A stretch of DNA of 64,000 bases from Cytophaga sp. FL35 (GTDB lineage Bacteria > Bacteroidota > Bacteroidia > Flavobacteriales > Flavobacteriaceae), in the NCBI RefSeq assembly GCF_014349235.1, contig NZ_JACSOH010000013.1, positions 62,001-126,000 on the forward strand. The letters run 5' to 3'. The notes beneath the pieces are model-generated. The model did no database searches. It saw only the letters and a list, made by a program, of their open reading frames with translations, and was not told the origin of the DNA. The translations under genes were made by a program, and so were the position numbers. This document shows positions 1 to 8,742 of the stretch, piece after piece. Position 1 is the first letter of the stretch. Every line of letters begins with the position of its first letter.

Positions 1-1
1 T

Positions 2-988
2 AAGGCAGCTCAGGCGACAGGAATGCCTGACGGTGTTTTTTCAAATTTGAACAGTAGTGGTATAGAGGTTGGTAAAAAACTGGTATTGCATCCCGCAATT
101 AAGGGTGTAGGTTTTACCGGTAGTATCAAAGGGGGAATGGCACTTTACAATCTGGCCCAGCAACGAGATGAGCCTATTCCTGTTTTTGCGGAAATGGGGA
201 GTGTTAACCCTGTGGTAGTACTTCCGTCCGCTTTGAAAGAAAATGGTAGTGATTGGGCCCAAAAGTATGCCGGTTCCATTACTTTGGGTGCTGGTCAATT
301 TTGTACCAATCCAGGGCTAATTTTAGGGATAGAGGGCGAAGAGTTAAATCATTTTATCAAGGAGCTGGGTAATTCTATTGAAATATTGGACCCCACGTGC
401 ATGCTCCATCCCAACATTCACAGAAATTACGAAAAAGGTAAGGAAGAACTTTCCAACCAAGGCGGTGTAGATGTGGTAGCAGAGTATTCTAAGGAAACCA
501 ATCCTAATTTTGGGAAGCAAAAGGTCTTAACTATTGCCGGTTCCAATTTTTTGGATAATCCCAAGCTACATGAAGAAGTTTTTGGGCCGTTCAGTATTGT
601 GGTAAGATGTACGGATGAAAAGGAACTTACTGCGGTAATCGGTCGTCTGAAAGGACAGTTGACCGGTACAATTTTGGGTAGTGCTTCGGAATTCGAAACC
701 TTTTCCAGAACGATAGCAACGTTACAATCTAAAGTTGGCCGACTCATTTTTAACGGGGTGCCAACAGGAGTGGAGGTCTGTCCGTCAATGCATCATGGAG
801 GACCCTTCCCGGCAACCAGTGACAGTAGGTTTACCTCTGTAGGTACTTCTGCCATTAAAAGATGGGTGCGGCCCGTATCCTTCCAAAATTGGCCGCAAGA
901 TTATTTGCCGGAAGCTTTAAAAGACGATAATCCGCTAAAAATCATGAGAATTTTGAATGGAGAACATACCAATGCTGAAGTATCCTAA
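2..988 (+). CDS. Aldehyde dehydrogenase, probable alpha-ketoglutarate semialdehyde dehydrogenase (5' end cut off)
   Basis: The frame is open from the left edge, with seven residues before the first ATG at 23, so only the C-terminal part of the enzyme is present. Counting from that ATG, GFTGS (30-34) is the nucleotide-binding region, Glu57 in FAEMGS the general base and Cys94 in GAGQFCTNPG the catalytic nucleophile. The sequence resembles the branch of NADP-linked dehydrogenases that oxidise 2,5-dioxopentanoate (alpha-ketoglutarate semialdehyde) to 2-oxoglutarate. That assignment is inferred mainly from the two following genes, a 4-hydroxyproline epimerase and an FAD amino-acid dehydrogenase, which together form a hydroxyproline degradation route. 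The deaminase of the route is not seen and may lie upstream of the window. Confidence 0.85.
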   Translation, partial: KAAQATGMPDGVFSNLNSSGIEVGKKLVLHPAIKGVGFTGSIKGGMALYNLAQQRDEPIPVFAEMGSVNPVVVLPSALKENGSDWAQKYAGSITLGAGQFCTNPGLILGIEGEELNHFIKELGNSIEILDPTCMLHPNIHRNYEKGKEELSNQGGVDVVAEYSKETNPNFGKQKVLTIAGSNFLDNPKLHEEVFGPFSIVVRCTDEKELTAVIGRLKGQLTGTILGSASEFETFSRTIATLQSKVGRLIFNGVPTGVEVCPSMHHGGPFPATSDSRFTSVGTSAIKRWVRPVSFQNWPQDYLPEALKDDNPLKIMRILNGEHTNAEVS

Positions 989-1010
989 ATTTTAATATCA
1001 GGTTACGCCT

Positions 1011-2018
1011 ATGGCCAAATCTGTTTTTTCATGTATAGATGCCCATACTTGCGGTAACCCAGTGAGGGTAATTGCAAAGGGTGGCCCTGAGCTTATAGGG
1101 CGTAACATGAGCGAAAAAAGGCAGCACTTTTTGCGTGAATTTGATTGGATTCGTAAAGGGCTAATGTTCGAGCCTAGAGGTCATGACATGATGAGCGGTA
1201 GTATTTTCTATCCACCGAGCGATCCCAAAAATGATTTGGCCATCTTATTTGTAGAAACAAGTGGCTGCTTGCCCATGTGTGGGCACGGGACCATAGGTTC
1301 CATAACCATTGGTTTGGAAGAGGGCCTTATAAAACCCAAAATTCCAGGGGTTATTAAAATGGAAGCCCCGGCGGGATTGGTGGAAATTGAATACCAACAG
1401 ACCGAAAATAAAGTGGACTGGGTTCGATTGAAGAACGTAAAATCCTTTTTGGCTGCTACCAATCTGGAAATTGATTGCGATGCCTTGGGAAGCTTAATAT
1501 TTGATGTATCCTATGGTGGTAATTTTTACGCCATTGTAGATCCACAGGATAATTTTAAAGGTATTCAGCAATATTCCGCCAGTGAATTGATACGGTTTAG
1601 TCAAGAAATACGTGAAAAAATCAATCGAAAATACCCCGATATGTTCATTCATCCAGAAGACAAGACCATTAACGGGGTGAGTCATATGCTGTGGACGGGG
1701 ACAACCCTTTCCCCTGACGCCACGGCCCGTAATGCCGTTTTTTACGGAGATAAAGCCATTGATAGATCGCCCTGTGGTACCGGAACTTCCGCAAGAATGG
1801 CCCAATGGCATGCCAAAGGGCTTCTAAAAATGGGGGAAGAATTTGTTCATGAGAGTTTTATTGGCTCTCAATTTGTGGGTAGGGTAGAAGAGGAGACCAC
1901 CATAGCAGGCCAACCTGCCATCATCCCGAGTATACAGGGGTGGGCGAGAGTGTATGGCTATAATGAAATTAGTATTGATGATGATGACCCTTACGCATTT
2001 GGGTTTCAGGTAATTTAG
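1011..2018 (+). CDS. 4-hydroxyproline 2-epimerase (proline racemase family)
   Basis: A 335-residue member of the proline racemase family, which interconverts trans-4-hydroxy-L-proline and cis-4-hydroxy-D-proline with two acid/base cysteines. Both are visible: Cys90 in MCGHGTIG and Cys255 in SPCGTGTSA. Having both cysteines argues against the trans-3-hydroxyproline dehydratases of the family, where one is replaced by threonine. It starts with ATG 22 bases after the aldehyde dehydrogenase and is followed 12 bases later by an FAD dehydrogenase expected to use its D-amino-acid product. Hydroxyproline rather than proline as the substrate is inferred from these neighbours. Confidence 0.88.
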   Translation: MAKSVFSCIDAHTCGNPVRVIAKGGPELIGRNMSEKRQHFLREFDWIRKGLMFEPRGHDMMSGSIFYPPSDPKNDLAILFVETSGCLPMCGHGTIGSITIGLEEGLIKPKIPGVIKMEAPAGLVEIEYQQTENKVDWVRLKNVKSFLAATNLEIDCDALGSLIFDVSYGGNFYAIVDPQDNFKGIQQYSASELIRFSQEIREKINRKYPDMFIHPEDKTINGVSHMLWTGTTLSPDATARNAVFYGDKAIDRSPCGTGTSARMAQWHAKGLLKMGEEFVHESFIGSQFVGRVEEETTIAGQPAIIPSIQGWARVYGYNEISIDDDDPYAFGFQVI

Positions 2019-2030
2019 AAAGAATAGCGT

Positions 2031-3281
2031 TTGAGTAAGAATGTTTTAATAATAGGTGGCGGAATATCCGGGTTGTGTTCTGCTTATTTTTTACAAAAGG
2101 AAGGACATCAAGTTACGGTTGTAGATGCATACGATATTACTTCAGGAGCTTCTTTTGTTAATGCCGGTTTCATAACGCCAAGCCACATAATTCCCTTGGC
2201 AAGCCCCGGTATGATTGCCAATGGTATTAAAATGATGTTTAATTCCGCTAGTCCCTTTTATATGAAACCTAGGTGGGATATAGACTTTTTTAAATGGGCA
2301 TGGGGGTTTCATAAATCTTCTTCCGCTGAAAAGGTCGAAAAAGCAATTCCCGTAATTAAAGAAATAAATATCATCAGTAGGGAACTATTTCAGGATATAA
2401 AATCCTCGGGTGATTTAGGGGAATTTCAATTGGAGCGAAAAGGGCTCTTAATGTTGTACCAAAGTGCAGAGGCTTATGAGAAAGAGCGCAAAGTGGCCAA
2501 GAGAGCGGCAGATTTAGGGCTTGAGGTATCTGAATTGGATAAAAACGGACTTTCCAAAATAGAACCCAACGTACAAATCGATGCAAAAGGAGCCATTAAT
2601 TACGAATGTGACGGACATACGACCCCTACTCAAATTATGCCTAAGCTCGTCGCTTTTTTAACGAGTGTTGGAGTTGAAATTCGGACCAAAGAAACCGTTC
2701 AGGACATAGAAATTTCAGGAACTAAAATCACCCAAGTTCGCACAAATAAGTCCAGCTATCATCCAGATGAAGTAGTAATGGCGGCAGGAGCTTGGAGCGG
2801 TTTGGTTGCAAAAAAAATGGGGATTAAATTGCTCATGCAAGGCGGTAAAGGGTACCGAATAAATGTGGAGCGGTCTACGGGAATTGGTATGCCCGCAATT
2901 CTCATGGAAGCAAAAATGGCGGTAACCCCAATGGTTGGCTTTACAAGGTTTGCAGGCACTATGGAGTTTTCCGGGAATAATAGTTTGGTAAGAAAAGAAA
3001 GGGTAAGAGCAATAGCCAATGGGGCCCAAAAATTTTATCCTGATTTGAAAATATCGCAAGAGGAAATTGCCTCAGCTACCACGGGATTGCGACCGGTAAC
3101 TCCTGACGGATTACCTTATATTGGTCGTTCTTCAAAGGTTGATAATGTAGTATTTGCTACCGGTCATGCTATGATGGGTTGGAGTTTAGGGCCAGCTACG
3201 GGTAAATTGGTTTCAGAAATCATTGATGGGAAAAAAACGTCTATGAAAATAGAGGCATTTGCGCCAGACCGACAATTTTAG
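2031..3281 (+). CDS. FAD-dependent D-amino acid dehydrogenase, probable D-hydroxyproline dehydrogenase
   Basis: A 416-residue DadA/DAO-family flavoprotein. The N-terminus has the Rossmann motif IIGGGISGLCSAY (residues 7-19) and the C-terminus the family block GLRPVTPDGLPYIGR followed by FATGHAMMGWSLGPATG. It starts at TTG, because the dinucleotide-binding strand begins at residue 4 and no ATG lies before it. In the hydroxyproline pathway such enzymes oxidise cis-4-hydroxy-D-proline to a pyrroline carboxylate and pass electrons to the respiratory chain. It is the last gene of the operon and its stop overlaps the stop of the convergent VOC gene. The substrate is inferred from context. Confidence 0.85.
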   Translation: MSKNVLIIGGGISGLCSAYFLQKEGHQVTVVDAYDITSGASFVNAGFITPSHIIPLASPGMIANGIKMMFNSASPFYMKPRWDIDFFKWAWGFHKSSSAEKVEKAIPVIKEINIISRELFQDIKSSGDLGEFQLERKGLLMLYQSAEAYEKERKVAKRAADLGLEVSELDKNGLSKIEPNVQIDAKGAINYECDGHTTPTQIMPKLVAFLTSVGVEIRTKETVQDIEISGTKITQVRTNKSSYHPDEVVMAAGAWSGLVAKKMGIKLLMQGGKGYRINVERSTGIGMPAILMEAKMAVTPMVGFTRFAGTMEFSGNNSLVRKERVRAIANGAQKFYPDLKISQEEIASATTGLRPVTPDGLPYIGRSSKVDNVVFATGHAMMGWSLGPATGKLVSEIIDGKKTSMKIEAFAPDRQF

Positions 3282-3661
3282 GCCGGTTGTATCAAATCCC
3301 AAAGGTTACCGTAGAGATCTTTGAAAACTACGACAGTTCTATATTCTTCCGTTCGTGGGGTTTCCGTAAATTCTATGCCTTGGTTTTTCATTCTGTTATA
3401 GTCCGCCCAAAAATCCTTGCTCTGTAAAAACAGAAAAACCCTGTTTCCGGCTTGTTTTCCTATGGTTTTTAATTGCTCTTCACCTTCGGCCTTGGCCAAA
3501 ACAAGTTGAAGACCGTTATGTATTTCCGGAGCAACGGTAATCCATCGTTTTTCCTCATCTAATTGAATGTTTTCCATCAGCTTGAAACCTAGCTTTTCAA
3601 CAAAGAAATGAATTGCTTCTTCGTACTCCCTAACCAGAAATGTTACTTGAAAAAGGGACAT
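3278..3661 (-). CDS. VOC-family (glyoxalase/bleomycin-resistance fold) protein
   Basis: A 127-residue single-domain protein with the two beta-alpha-beta-beta-beta halves of the vicinal oxygen chelate fold. It begins MSLFQVTFLVREYEEAIHFF and ends in the typical FKDLYGNLWDLIQ. It is the third gene of a tight minus-strand operon behind an acetyltransferase (no intergenic base) and an esterase. Its substrate cannot be told from the sequence. Confidence 0.8.
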   Translation of the reverse strand: MSLFQVTFLVREYEEAIHFFVEKLGFKLMENIQLDEEKRWITVAPEIHNGLQLVLAKAEGEEQLKTIGKQAGNRVFLFLQSKDFWADYNRMKNQGIEFTETPRTEEYRTVVVFKDLYGNLWDLIQPA

Positions 3662-4237
3662 TTAAAAGTCTTTAAAGCGTGTGTTTTTTACTTCCTCCCA
3701 TTCGGCTTTCAAAATACCATAACAGCAAGTATTTCGCTTAAATCCATCTAATAGATATACATTTTCACGTAAGATACCTTCAAGCACACCTCCTAATTTT
3801 TCAACCGCTTTGCGAGAACGCATATTTCGTTCATCTATGCGGTATTCCACTTTTTCAAAGCCCATCTCATCATACGCATGGTTCATCATCAAGAATTTCA
3901 TATGGGAGTTTAAGCCCTTTCCCTGATACTCCCTGCCAATCCAAGTAGAGCCAATATGTAGTACCTTATTTCTCCAGTCTATGTTCATAAACCTTGTTGC
4001 ACCTGCGAATTTTTTGGTTTCTTTATCGAAAACGATAAATGGGATACTGGTTTTGTTCTTTTGTTGTTCCAGTGCTATTTCTACATACTTTTTAAGAGAA
4101 CTTGGTTGTTCAATATCTGAAGGCGAATATTGTACCAATTTTTCCTGCGAGGCTATGGGAATGAGCTTTTGGTAATTTTCCAAGGTGAGGGGGGAAAGTC
4201 GTACACGACTGTCCTCTAACGTAAAAGGTGTTATCAT
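3662..4237 (-). CDS. GNAT-family N-acetyltransferase (RimJ/RimL type)
   Basis: A 191-residue acetyltransferase. The acetyl-CoA pyrophosphate loop is visible as GREYQGKGLNS (about residues 97-107), followed by the C-terminal motif of the RimJ/RimL branch, EYRIDERNMRSRKAVEKLG. These enzymes acetylate protein N-termini or small amines; the target here is unknown. It is co-transcribed with the esterase upstream (4-base overlap of start and stop) and the VOC gene downstream. A three-gene set of this kind could be a small detoxification operon, but that is a guess. Confidence 0.82.
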   Translation of the reverse strand: MITPFTLEDSRVRLSPLTLENYQKLIPIASQEKLVQYSPSDIEQPSSLKKYVEIALEQQKNKTSIPFIVFDKETKKFAGATRFMNIDWRNKVLHIGSTWIGREYQGKGLNSHMKFLMMNHAYDEMGFEKVEYRIDERNMRSRKAVEKLGGVLEGILRENVYLLDGFKRNTCCYGILKAEWEEVKNTRFKDF

Positions 4238-4881
4238 AGTACCAGATTGTTTATGAGTTCATTTTTTACTTCATGCTTACCATCAAAGATAATTTGCTGT
4301 GCCTGTTCTCCAAAAAGCATTTTAAGTTTTTCATTTTCCTTTTGAATTCGGTTTTCATCTAGATACTCATCCTCATTGCCTATGAGGGCCGTAATTTTTG
4401 TCTTATGTTTTTTAAGAAAATCAAAACTATTGGGTGTGAGTTCATTAGGTATTCCGCCAGCATATAAGATTAATTGTTCGCATTTAATTTTTCTACTTGC
4501 TACCCATCTAGTAGCAATGGAAACTCCCTGGGAAAACCCTAAAACAATAAGATTTTTGTTACTGGGCAAACGTTCCTCTCCCATAACGGCATCTATATAA
4601 CTCAACACATTTTGGGTTTCCCTTACTGTTTCCTCCTTAGTAAGCCAACTAGCGCCTACATGCCTATACTGATTGTTCAAATAATATTTTGACGGTGCCT
4701 GCGGCGCTATGATGTAATTTTTCTCCGGGGGCAATCCATTAAAATACGTGATGAAATACCGGCTTAAAAAACCCAATCCGTGGAATACGATCCAAATATT
4801 TTGGGTTTCAGAAGTAAGTTCGTTAAGCGTTAGGTATGAATTGGTGCTAGTATAGGAAACCAAACGTTCTTTTTGGGACAT
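4234..4881 (-). CDS. Alpha/beta-hydrolase, phospholipase/carboxylesterase type
   Basis: A 215-residue serine hydrolase of the carboxylesterase/acyl-protein-thioesterase type. The nucleophile elbow is GFSQG with Ser117; Asp171 (IGNEDEYLD) and His203 (DGKHEV) complete the probable triad. The oxyanion strand IVFHGLG lies near residue 31. No signal peptide is present, so it is cytoplasmic. It is the first gene of the minus-strand operon and has its own promoter at 4938-4966, inside the start of the divergent thioesterase gene. Confidence 0.8.
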   Translation of the reverse strand: MSQKERLVSYTSTNSYLTLNELTSETQNIWIVFHGLGFLSRYFITYFNGLPPEKNYIIAPQAPSKYYLNNQYRHVGASWLTKEETVRETQNVLSYIDAVMGEERLPSNKNLIVLGFSQGVSIATRWVASRKIKCEQLILYAGGIPNELTPNSFDFLKKHKTKITALIGNEDEYLDENRIQKENEKLKMLFGEQAQQIIFDGKHEVKNELINNLVL

Positions 4882-4937
4882 AGTTGAAATCTGTGTGATT
4901 AGGTGGGGGCTAAAACTAGCCTATTGCTTAATTTTAC

Positions 4938-4966
4938 CAAAAATATGATTTATGGAAGGCTACAAA
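4938..4966 (-). promoter_or_regulatory. Promoter for the esterase/GNAT/VOC operon
   Basis: On the minus strand TTTG (4966-4963) is separated by 17 bases from TATTTTTG (4945-4938), a full match to the Bacteroidota -33/-7 consensus. The start codon at 4881 lies about 55 bases downstream. The promoter overlaps the first codons of the divergent thioesterase gene. Confidence 0.6.
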
Positions 4967-5374
4967 GAAAAAATCCTCAAAGTTTGCAATAACTCTTCAA
5001 AAAACACCTTGATGGAGACCTTGAAAATTGAGTATACGGATGTAGGGGCAGATTTTCTCGTTGCGAAAATGCCGGTAACTCCAGAGGTGCATCAACCAGA
5101 TGGTGTTTTGCACGGCGGAGCTATGGTAGCACTTGCCGAAAGTGTTGGTAGCATGGCCTCTTATATTTTCTTGGATGCCCAAAAATTTGCAATAAGAGGG
5201 ATAGAAATATCCGCTAATCATGTAAAAAGTGTGAGGGACGGGGAGGTATTTGCAAAAGCTACCATACTTCATAAAGGTAGGACCACGCAAGTTTGGGACA
5301 TCAGAATAACCAATGCTGACGATAGTCTTGTCTCCATTTGTAAATTGACTACCATAGCTTTGGAAAAGAAGTAA
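4952..5374 (+). CDS. Hotdog-fold thioesterase, probable DHNA-CoA thioesterase (MenI-like)
   Basis: A 140-residue PaaI-type hotdog thioesterase with the signature HQPDGVLHGGAMVALAESVGS in the central helix. Its stop overlaps the ATG of menF by one base (TAATG), so the two are translationally coupled. That placement suggests it hydrolyses 1,4-dihydroxy-2-naphthoyl-CoA in menaquinone synthesis, as MenI proteins do. The fold is certain; the substrate rests on context. Confidence 0.82.
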   Translation: MEGYKEKILKVCNNSSKNTLMETLKIEYTDVGADFLVAKMPVTPEVHQPDGVLHGGAMVALAESVGSMASYIFLDAQKFAIRGIEISANHVKSVRDGEVFAKATILHKGRTTQVWDIRITNADDSLVSICKLTTIALEKK

Positions 5375-6483
5375 TGACGAATACCGATTTTTTTTCTAAA
5401 ATTGAAGAGCACCTAGAAAGTAAATTGCCTTTGGTTGCATATCGTAAGCCAGAGGAGACGATTGTAAATTGCGTAATTCAGAATGATGATCAATTGTATT
5501 TGGTTCGTGATTTTTCGGAAAGTGGTTTTGTATTTGCTCCCTTTTCCAGCAAAGAAGAGGTAGTTTTGATTCCTTCGGATAACATTTTTCATCTACCTGA
5601 TTTTGATTTGGACCAAGTAGAGTCTGAAGGAAAAATTATTTCGGCTCCACCTAAAACTCCTTTTGAAAAGGAAAATTACCTCCGTTCGGTTAGAAAGGCA
5701 ATTAAGGAAATTAAGAATGATGGTTTTCATAAAGTAGTACTTTCCAGAAGCATAGAAATTGAAATTGGTGCATCTCCCGTAGAATGGTTCAAACGGTTGT
5801 TGAAAACCTACACCAATGCTTTTTGTTATCTGTGGTATCATCCTAGGGTGGGTTTATGGTTGGGCGCCACTCCGGAAATCTTGCTCTCTACAGTTAACGA
5901 TAGGTTCACCACAATATCCTTGGCGGGTACACAAACCTTTAATGGTGATTTAAATCCCCAATGGGGCCATAAAGAGGTTGATGAGCAAGAACTTGTCACA
6001 AAGTTTATACTAGGAGCTCTAAGTAAAAAGGTTGGAGACATGGAAGTAGGAGCCTTGGAGACTGTTAAGGCGGGTAATTTAATGCATTTGCGTACCAAGA
6101 TAACAGGAAAATTGAACGATAATCTTCAAGAGGTTTTGAAGGCATTGCACCCCACACCTGCGGTAGGGGGATTGCCAAAAGAACCGGCCATTGGGTTTAT
6201 CCAGGAACAGGAGGATTATGACAGGGAATTTTACACCGGTTATTTGGGCGAGCTTAACCTTAGGGCCTCAAGGCAGCGTAGTTCTAGAACGTCTAACCAG
6301 GAGAACCAGGCATACCGGTCCATCATCAAAAAAAACAATCTTTTTGTTAATTTAAGGTGTATGCAACTTAAAGATTCAACAGCGTTGATTTATGTAGGTG
6401 GAGGTATTACCAAAGATTCCGATCCAGAAAAGGAATGGGAAGAAACCGTAGCTAAAAGCAAAACCATCTTAAGTATTTTATAA
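5374..6483 (+). CDS. menF: Isochorismate synthase (MenF/EntC family)
   Basis: A 369-residue chorismate-utilising enzyme that makes isochorismate, the entry step to menaquinone. The C-terminal catalytic domain shows LHPTPAVGGLPKEPA and later YVGGGITKDSDPEKEWEE, both hallmarks of the family; FHKVVLSRS lies at the domain start. It is shorter than E. coli MenF at the N-terminus, as is usual in Bacteroidota. It sits between the thioesterase and menD. Confidence 0.9.
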   Translation: MTNTDFFSKIEEHLESKLPLVAYRKPEETIVNCVIQNDDQLYLVRDFSESGFVFAPFSSKEEVVLIPSDNIFHLPDFDLDQVESEGKIISAPPKTPFEKENYLRSVRKAIKEIKNDGFHKVVLSRSIEIEIGASPVEWFKRLLKTYTNAFCYLWYHPRVGLWLGATPEILLSTVNDRFTTISLAGTQTFNGDLNPQWGHKEVDEQELVTKFILGALSKKVGDMEVGALETVKAGNLMHLRTKITGKLNDNLQEVLKALHPTPAVGGLPKEPAIGFIQEQEDYDREFYTGYLGELNLRASRQRSSRTSNQENQAYRSIIKKNNLFVNLRCMQLKDSTALIYVGGGITKDSDPEKEWEETVAKSKTILSIL

Positions 6484-6488
6484 CTACG

Positions 6489-6520
6489 TTGGCAAGGGAG
6501 ATAGACGTGTTGTATTTTTG
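6489..6520 (+). promoter_or_regulatory. Promoter for menD placed so that the transcript would be leaderless
   Basis: TTG (6489-6491), 21 bases, then TATTTTTG (6513-6520). The ATG of menD is at 6527, six bases after the -7 box, so the predicted transcription start coincides with the start codon. It lies in the menF-menD gap. Confidence 0.5.
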
Positions 6521-6526
6521 TACAAG

Positions 6527-8278
6527 ATGATACACTCCAGCATACCTTCGGCCCAATTGGTGGTACAACACTTTAAGGCCAAAAAAATCAAGAATATTGT
6601 CATTTCTCCCGGTTCTAGAAATGCTCCTTTAATTATTAGTTTTACCGAAGACCCCTATTTCAATTGCTTTAGTATAGTTGATGAGCGAAGTGCTGCCTTT
6701 TTTGCGTTGGGCATGGCATTACAACTACAGGAGCCGGTAGCTACTTTGTGTTCTTCCGGTAGCGCCCTTCTTAATTATTATCCTGCTATTGCCGAAGCAT
6801 ATTATAGTGGAATACCTTTAGTGATAATTTCTGCGGATAGGCCACCATATAAAATAGATGTAGGCGACGGACAGACCATACGCCAAGATCATGTTTTTCA
6901 TAGGCACATTGGTTATTCTGCCAATCTGAAACAAGATGTTTCGCATTGTGTTTCTCGGGTTGAGAAATATGCCCCTCAGTGGTTGGAGAATGGCACTGTT
7001 GAAGAAAATCAGGATAAGGTAAAGGCGTATAACGATTCCGAATTGAACAAGGCTCTAAATGTAGCACTTCAAGTAAAGGTTCCCGTGCATGTTAACGTAC
7101 CCTTTGAGGAACCGCTGTATGACCGTTTGGAGGGTCCTTCAACTACCGCACTAATAGTGTTACCGGAGGCAAAAGAGGATGAAAATTTCCTTTCAGGTGA
7201 TATGTTGGATACTTGGAACGCAGCTTCGAGAAAAATGGTTTTGGTGGGCGTTAATACGCCCAACTCGGTCGAACAGCAACTATTGGACAAACTTGCTGAG
7301 GACCCATCGGTTATTGTGATGACAGAAACTACCAGTAATTTGCATCACCCAAGGTTTTTTTCAAGTATCGATAGTATTATGGCACCCATTGAGAAATCGG
7401 CCAGTAAAGAGGAGTTATTTCAAAAATTTCAACCTGATATTTTGCTAACATTTGGAGGTTTGGTTGTTTCCAAGAAAATAAAGGCATTTCTTAGGGACTA
7501 CAAACCAAAACGCCATTGGCATGTGGATGAGGTAAAGGCTTTTGATACTTTTTTTGCCTTAACAAAGCACATTAGAACATCTGCCAATAATTTTCTTTCC
7601 AATTTTATTCCGAAAACAAAAAATGTAGATAGTGATTATTTTGGGTTCTGGAATGCTAGAAAAGTAGGATATGAAGTAAAAAGAGCGGAGTATTTGAATC
7701 AAATAGCTTTTTCTGATTTTTCGGCCTTTAAGCAGATTATTGATACCGTTCCAAAGGGAAGTCAAGTACACCTCTCTAATAGCTCTACCGTAAGATATGC
7801 CCAACTTTTTCCATTGCACCCTTCCTTGAAAGTGTATTGTAATAGGGGAACAAGTGGTATAGATGGAAGTACTTCTACCGCAGTAGGAGGGTCTATTTAT
7901 GAACAAGACCCTACATTGTTGATTACAGGGGACTTAAGTTTTTTCTATGACAGTAATGGACTTTGGAACAATTATATTAAACCGGATTTTAGGATAATAT
8001 TGATCAACAATAGTGGAGGGGGGATTTTCAGGATTTTACCCGGCAAGGAAGATACCGATAATTTTGAGACATTTTTTGAAACTTCCCATCACATGAACGC
8101 TGCCCATTTAAGTGCGCAATTCGGTTTTCAACATATCACGGTTAACAACGAAGAGGATTTACAGAAAAGCTTAGAAAAATTCTATGAAAAATCCGATTCA
8201 CCTAAAATTTTGGAGGTGGTGACACCTAGATTATTGAATAACAAAATTTTGCTCGGTTATTTTGATTTTATATCTTAG
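6527..8278 (+). CDS. menD: 2-succinyl-5-enolpyruvyl-6-hydroxy-3-cyclohexene-1-carboxylate synthase
   Basis: A 583-residue ThDP-dependent enzyme that joins isochorismate and 2-oxoglutarate. The N-terminal Pyr domain begins VISPGSRNAPL and carries CSSGSALLNYYPAIAEA. The C-terminal PP domain shows NRGTSGIDGSTSTAVGG and the ThDP/Mg motif GDLSFFYDSNGLWNN. The start is taken at ATG 6527; the TTG at 6518 lies inside the -7 box and adds only three residues. It is followed by DUF2853 after 39 bases. Confidence 0.93.
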   Translation: MIHSSIPSAQLVVQHFKAKKIKNIVISPGSRNAPLIISFTEDPYFNCFSIVDERSAAFFALGMALQLQEPVATLCSSGSALLNYYPAIAEAYYSGIPLVIISADRPPYKIDVGDGQTIRQDHVFHRHIGYSANLKQDVSHCVSRVEKYAPQWLENGTVEENQDKVKAYNDSELNKALNVALQVKVPVHVNVPFEEPLYDRLEGPSTTALIVLPEAKEDENFLSGDMLDTWNAASRKMVLVGVNTPNSVEQQLLDKLAEDPSVIVMTETTSNLHHPRFFSSIDSIMAPIEKSASKEELFQKFQPDILLTFGGLVVSKKIKAFLRDYKPKRHWHVDEVKAFDTFFALTKHIRTSANNFLSNFIPKTKNVDSDYFGFWNARKVGYEVKRAEYLNQIAFSDFSAFKQIIDTVPKGSQVHLSNSSTVRYAQLFPLHPSLKVYCNRGTSGIDGSTSTAVGGSIYEQDPTLLITGDLSFFYDSNGLWNNYIKPDFRIILINNSGGGIFRILPGKEDTDNFETFFETSHHMNAAHLSAQFGFQHITVNNEEDLQKSLEKFYEKSDSPKILEVVTPRLLNNKILLGYFDFIS

Positions 8279-8317
8279 GCTAAATATTAACCTATAATCA
8301 TTTAGACACTAACTATT

Positions 8318-8659
8318 ATGAGTAAAAGAGACGACTTAATCGCTAAGTATGCAGAGGACATTAAAGACAAATTTGGAGAAACTCCAGATATGGATCTTTT
8401 AACCAAAGTAACCGTTGGTCTTGGTCCTGCTATTTACAACATTGATGCTTCTAAAGTTTCTGGTGGTGATGAAAAAGAACTGGAAACCGTTAAGAAGAAT
8501 TATTTGATTAAAAAGTTGGGATTGGCAGATGACCCAAAATTAATGGATGCTATAAAATCGGTGATGGATAAGTACGGTTCTTCTAATAGAAATAAGCATA
8601 GGGCCGTTGTATACTATCAACTTTGCAAACATTTTGATAAGGCTTCTATTTATAATTAA
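8318..8659 (+). CDS. DUF2853 family protein
   Basis: A 113-residue helical, soluble protein recognised as DUF2853 from its start MSKRDDLIAKYAEDIKDKFG and the block TVKKNYLIKKLGL. No biochemical role is known to me. It sits between menD and cvfB, commonly its place in flavobacterial menaquinone loci as I recall, and is closed by a terminator at 8678-8713. It has no recognisable promoter of its own and may be read through from menD. Confidence 0.8.
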   Translation: MSKRDDLIAKYAEDIKDKFGETPDMDLLTKVTVGLGPAIYNIDASKVSGGDEKELETVKKNYLIKKLGLADDPKLMDAIKSVMDKYGSSNRNKHRAVVYYQLCKHFDKASIYN

Positions 8660-8677
8660 TAGAAAGACATTAGATGG

Positions 8678-8713
8678 AAACCGCCCGGGACATAGTTTTG
8701 GGCGGTTTTTTTA
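8678..8713 (+). terminator. Intrinsic terminator after the DUF2853 gene
   Basis: AAACCGCCC and GGGCGGTTT form a 9-bp stem around a 13-base loop and are followed by a T run. It lies inside the longest open frame of the next gene, which shows that cvfB must start downstream of it. Confidence 0.85.
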
Positions 8714-8730
8714 TACCCCAATATTTAGAC

Positions 8731-8738
8731 TACTTTTG
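8731..8738 (+). promoter_or_regulatory. -7 box (TACTTTTG) for cvfB, leaderless layout
   Basis: A perfect TAnnTTTG four bases before the ATG at 8743. No good -33 box is seen at the usual distance because the upstream terminator occupies that stretch. Confidence 0.45.
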
Positions 8739-8742
8739 CAAA

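Noticed and set aside
2715-3059. 114- and 86-codon minus-strand frames inside the FAD dehydrogenase gene
   Set aside because: Antisense shadows of a well-conserved enzyme with no signals of their own.
8674-8742. Upstream extension of cvfB (start at 8674)
   Set aside because: The stretch holds the terminator of DUF2853 and the cvfB -7 box; the protein starts naturally at MIELGNYNE (8743).
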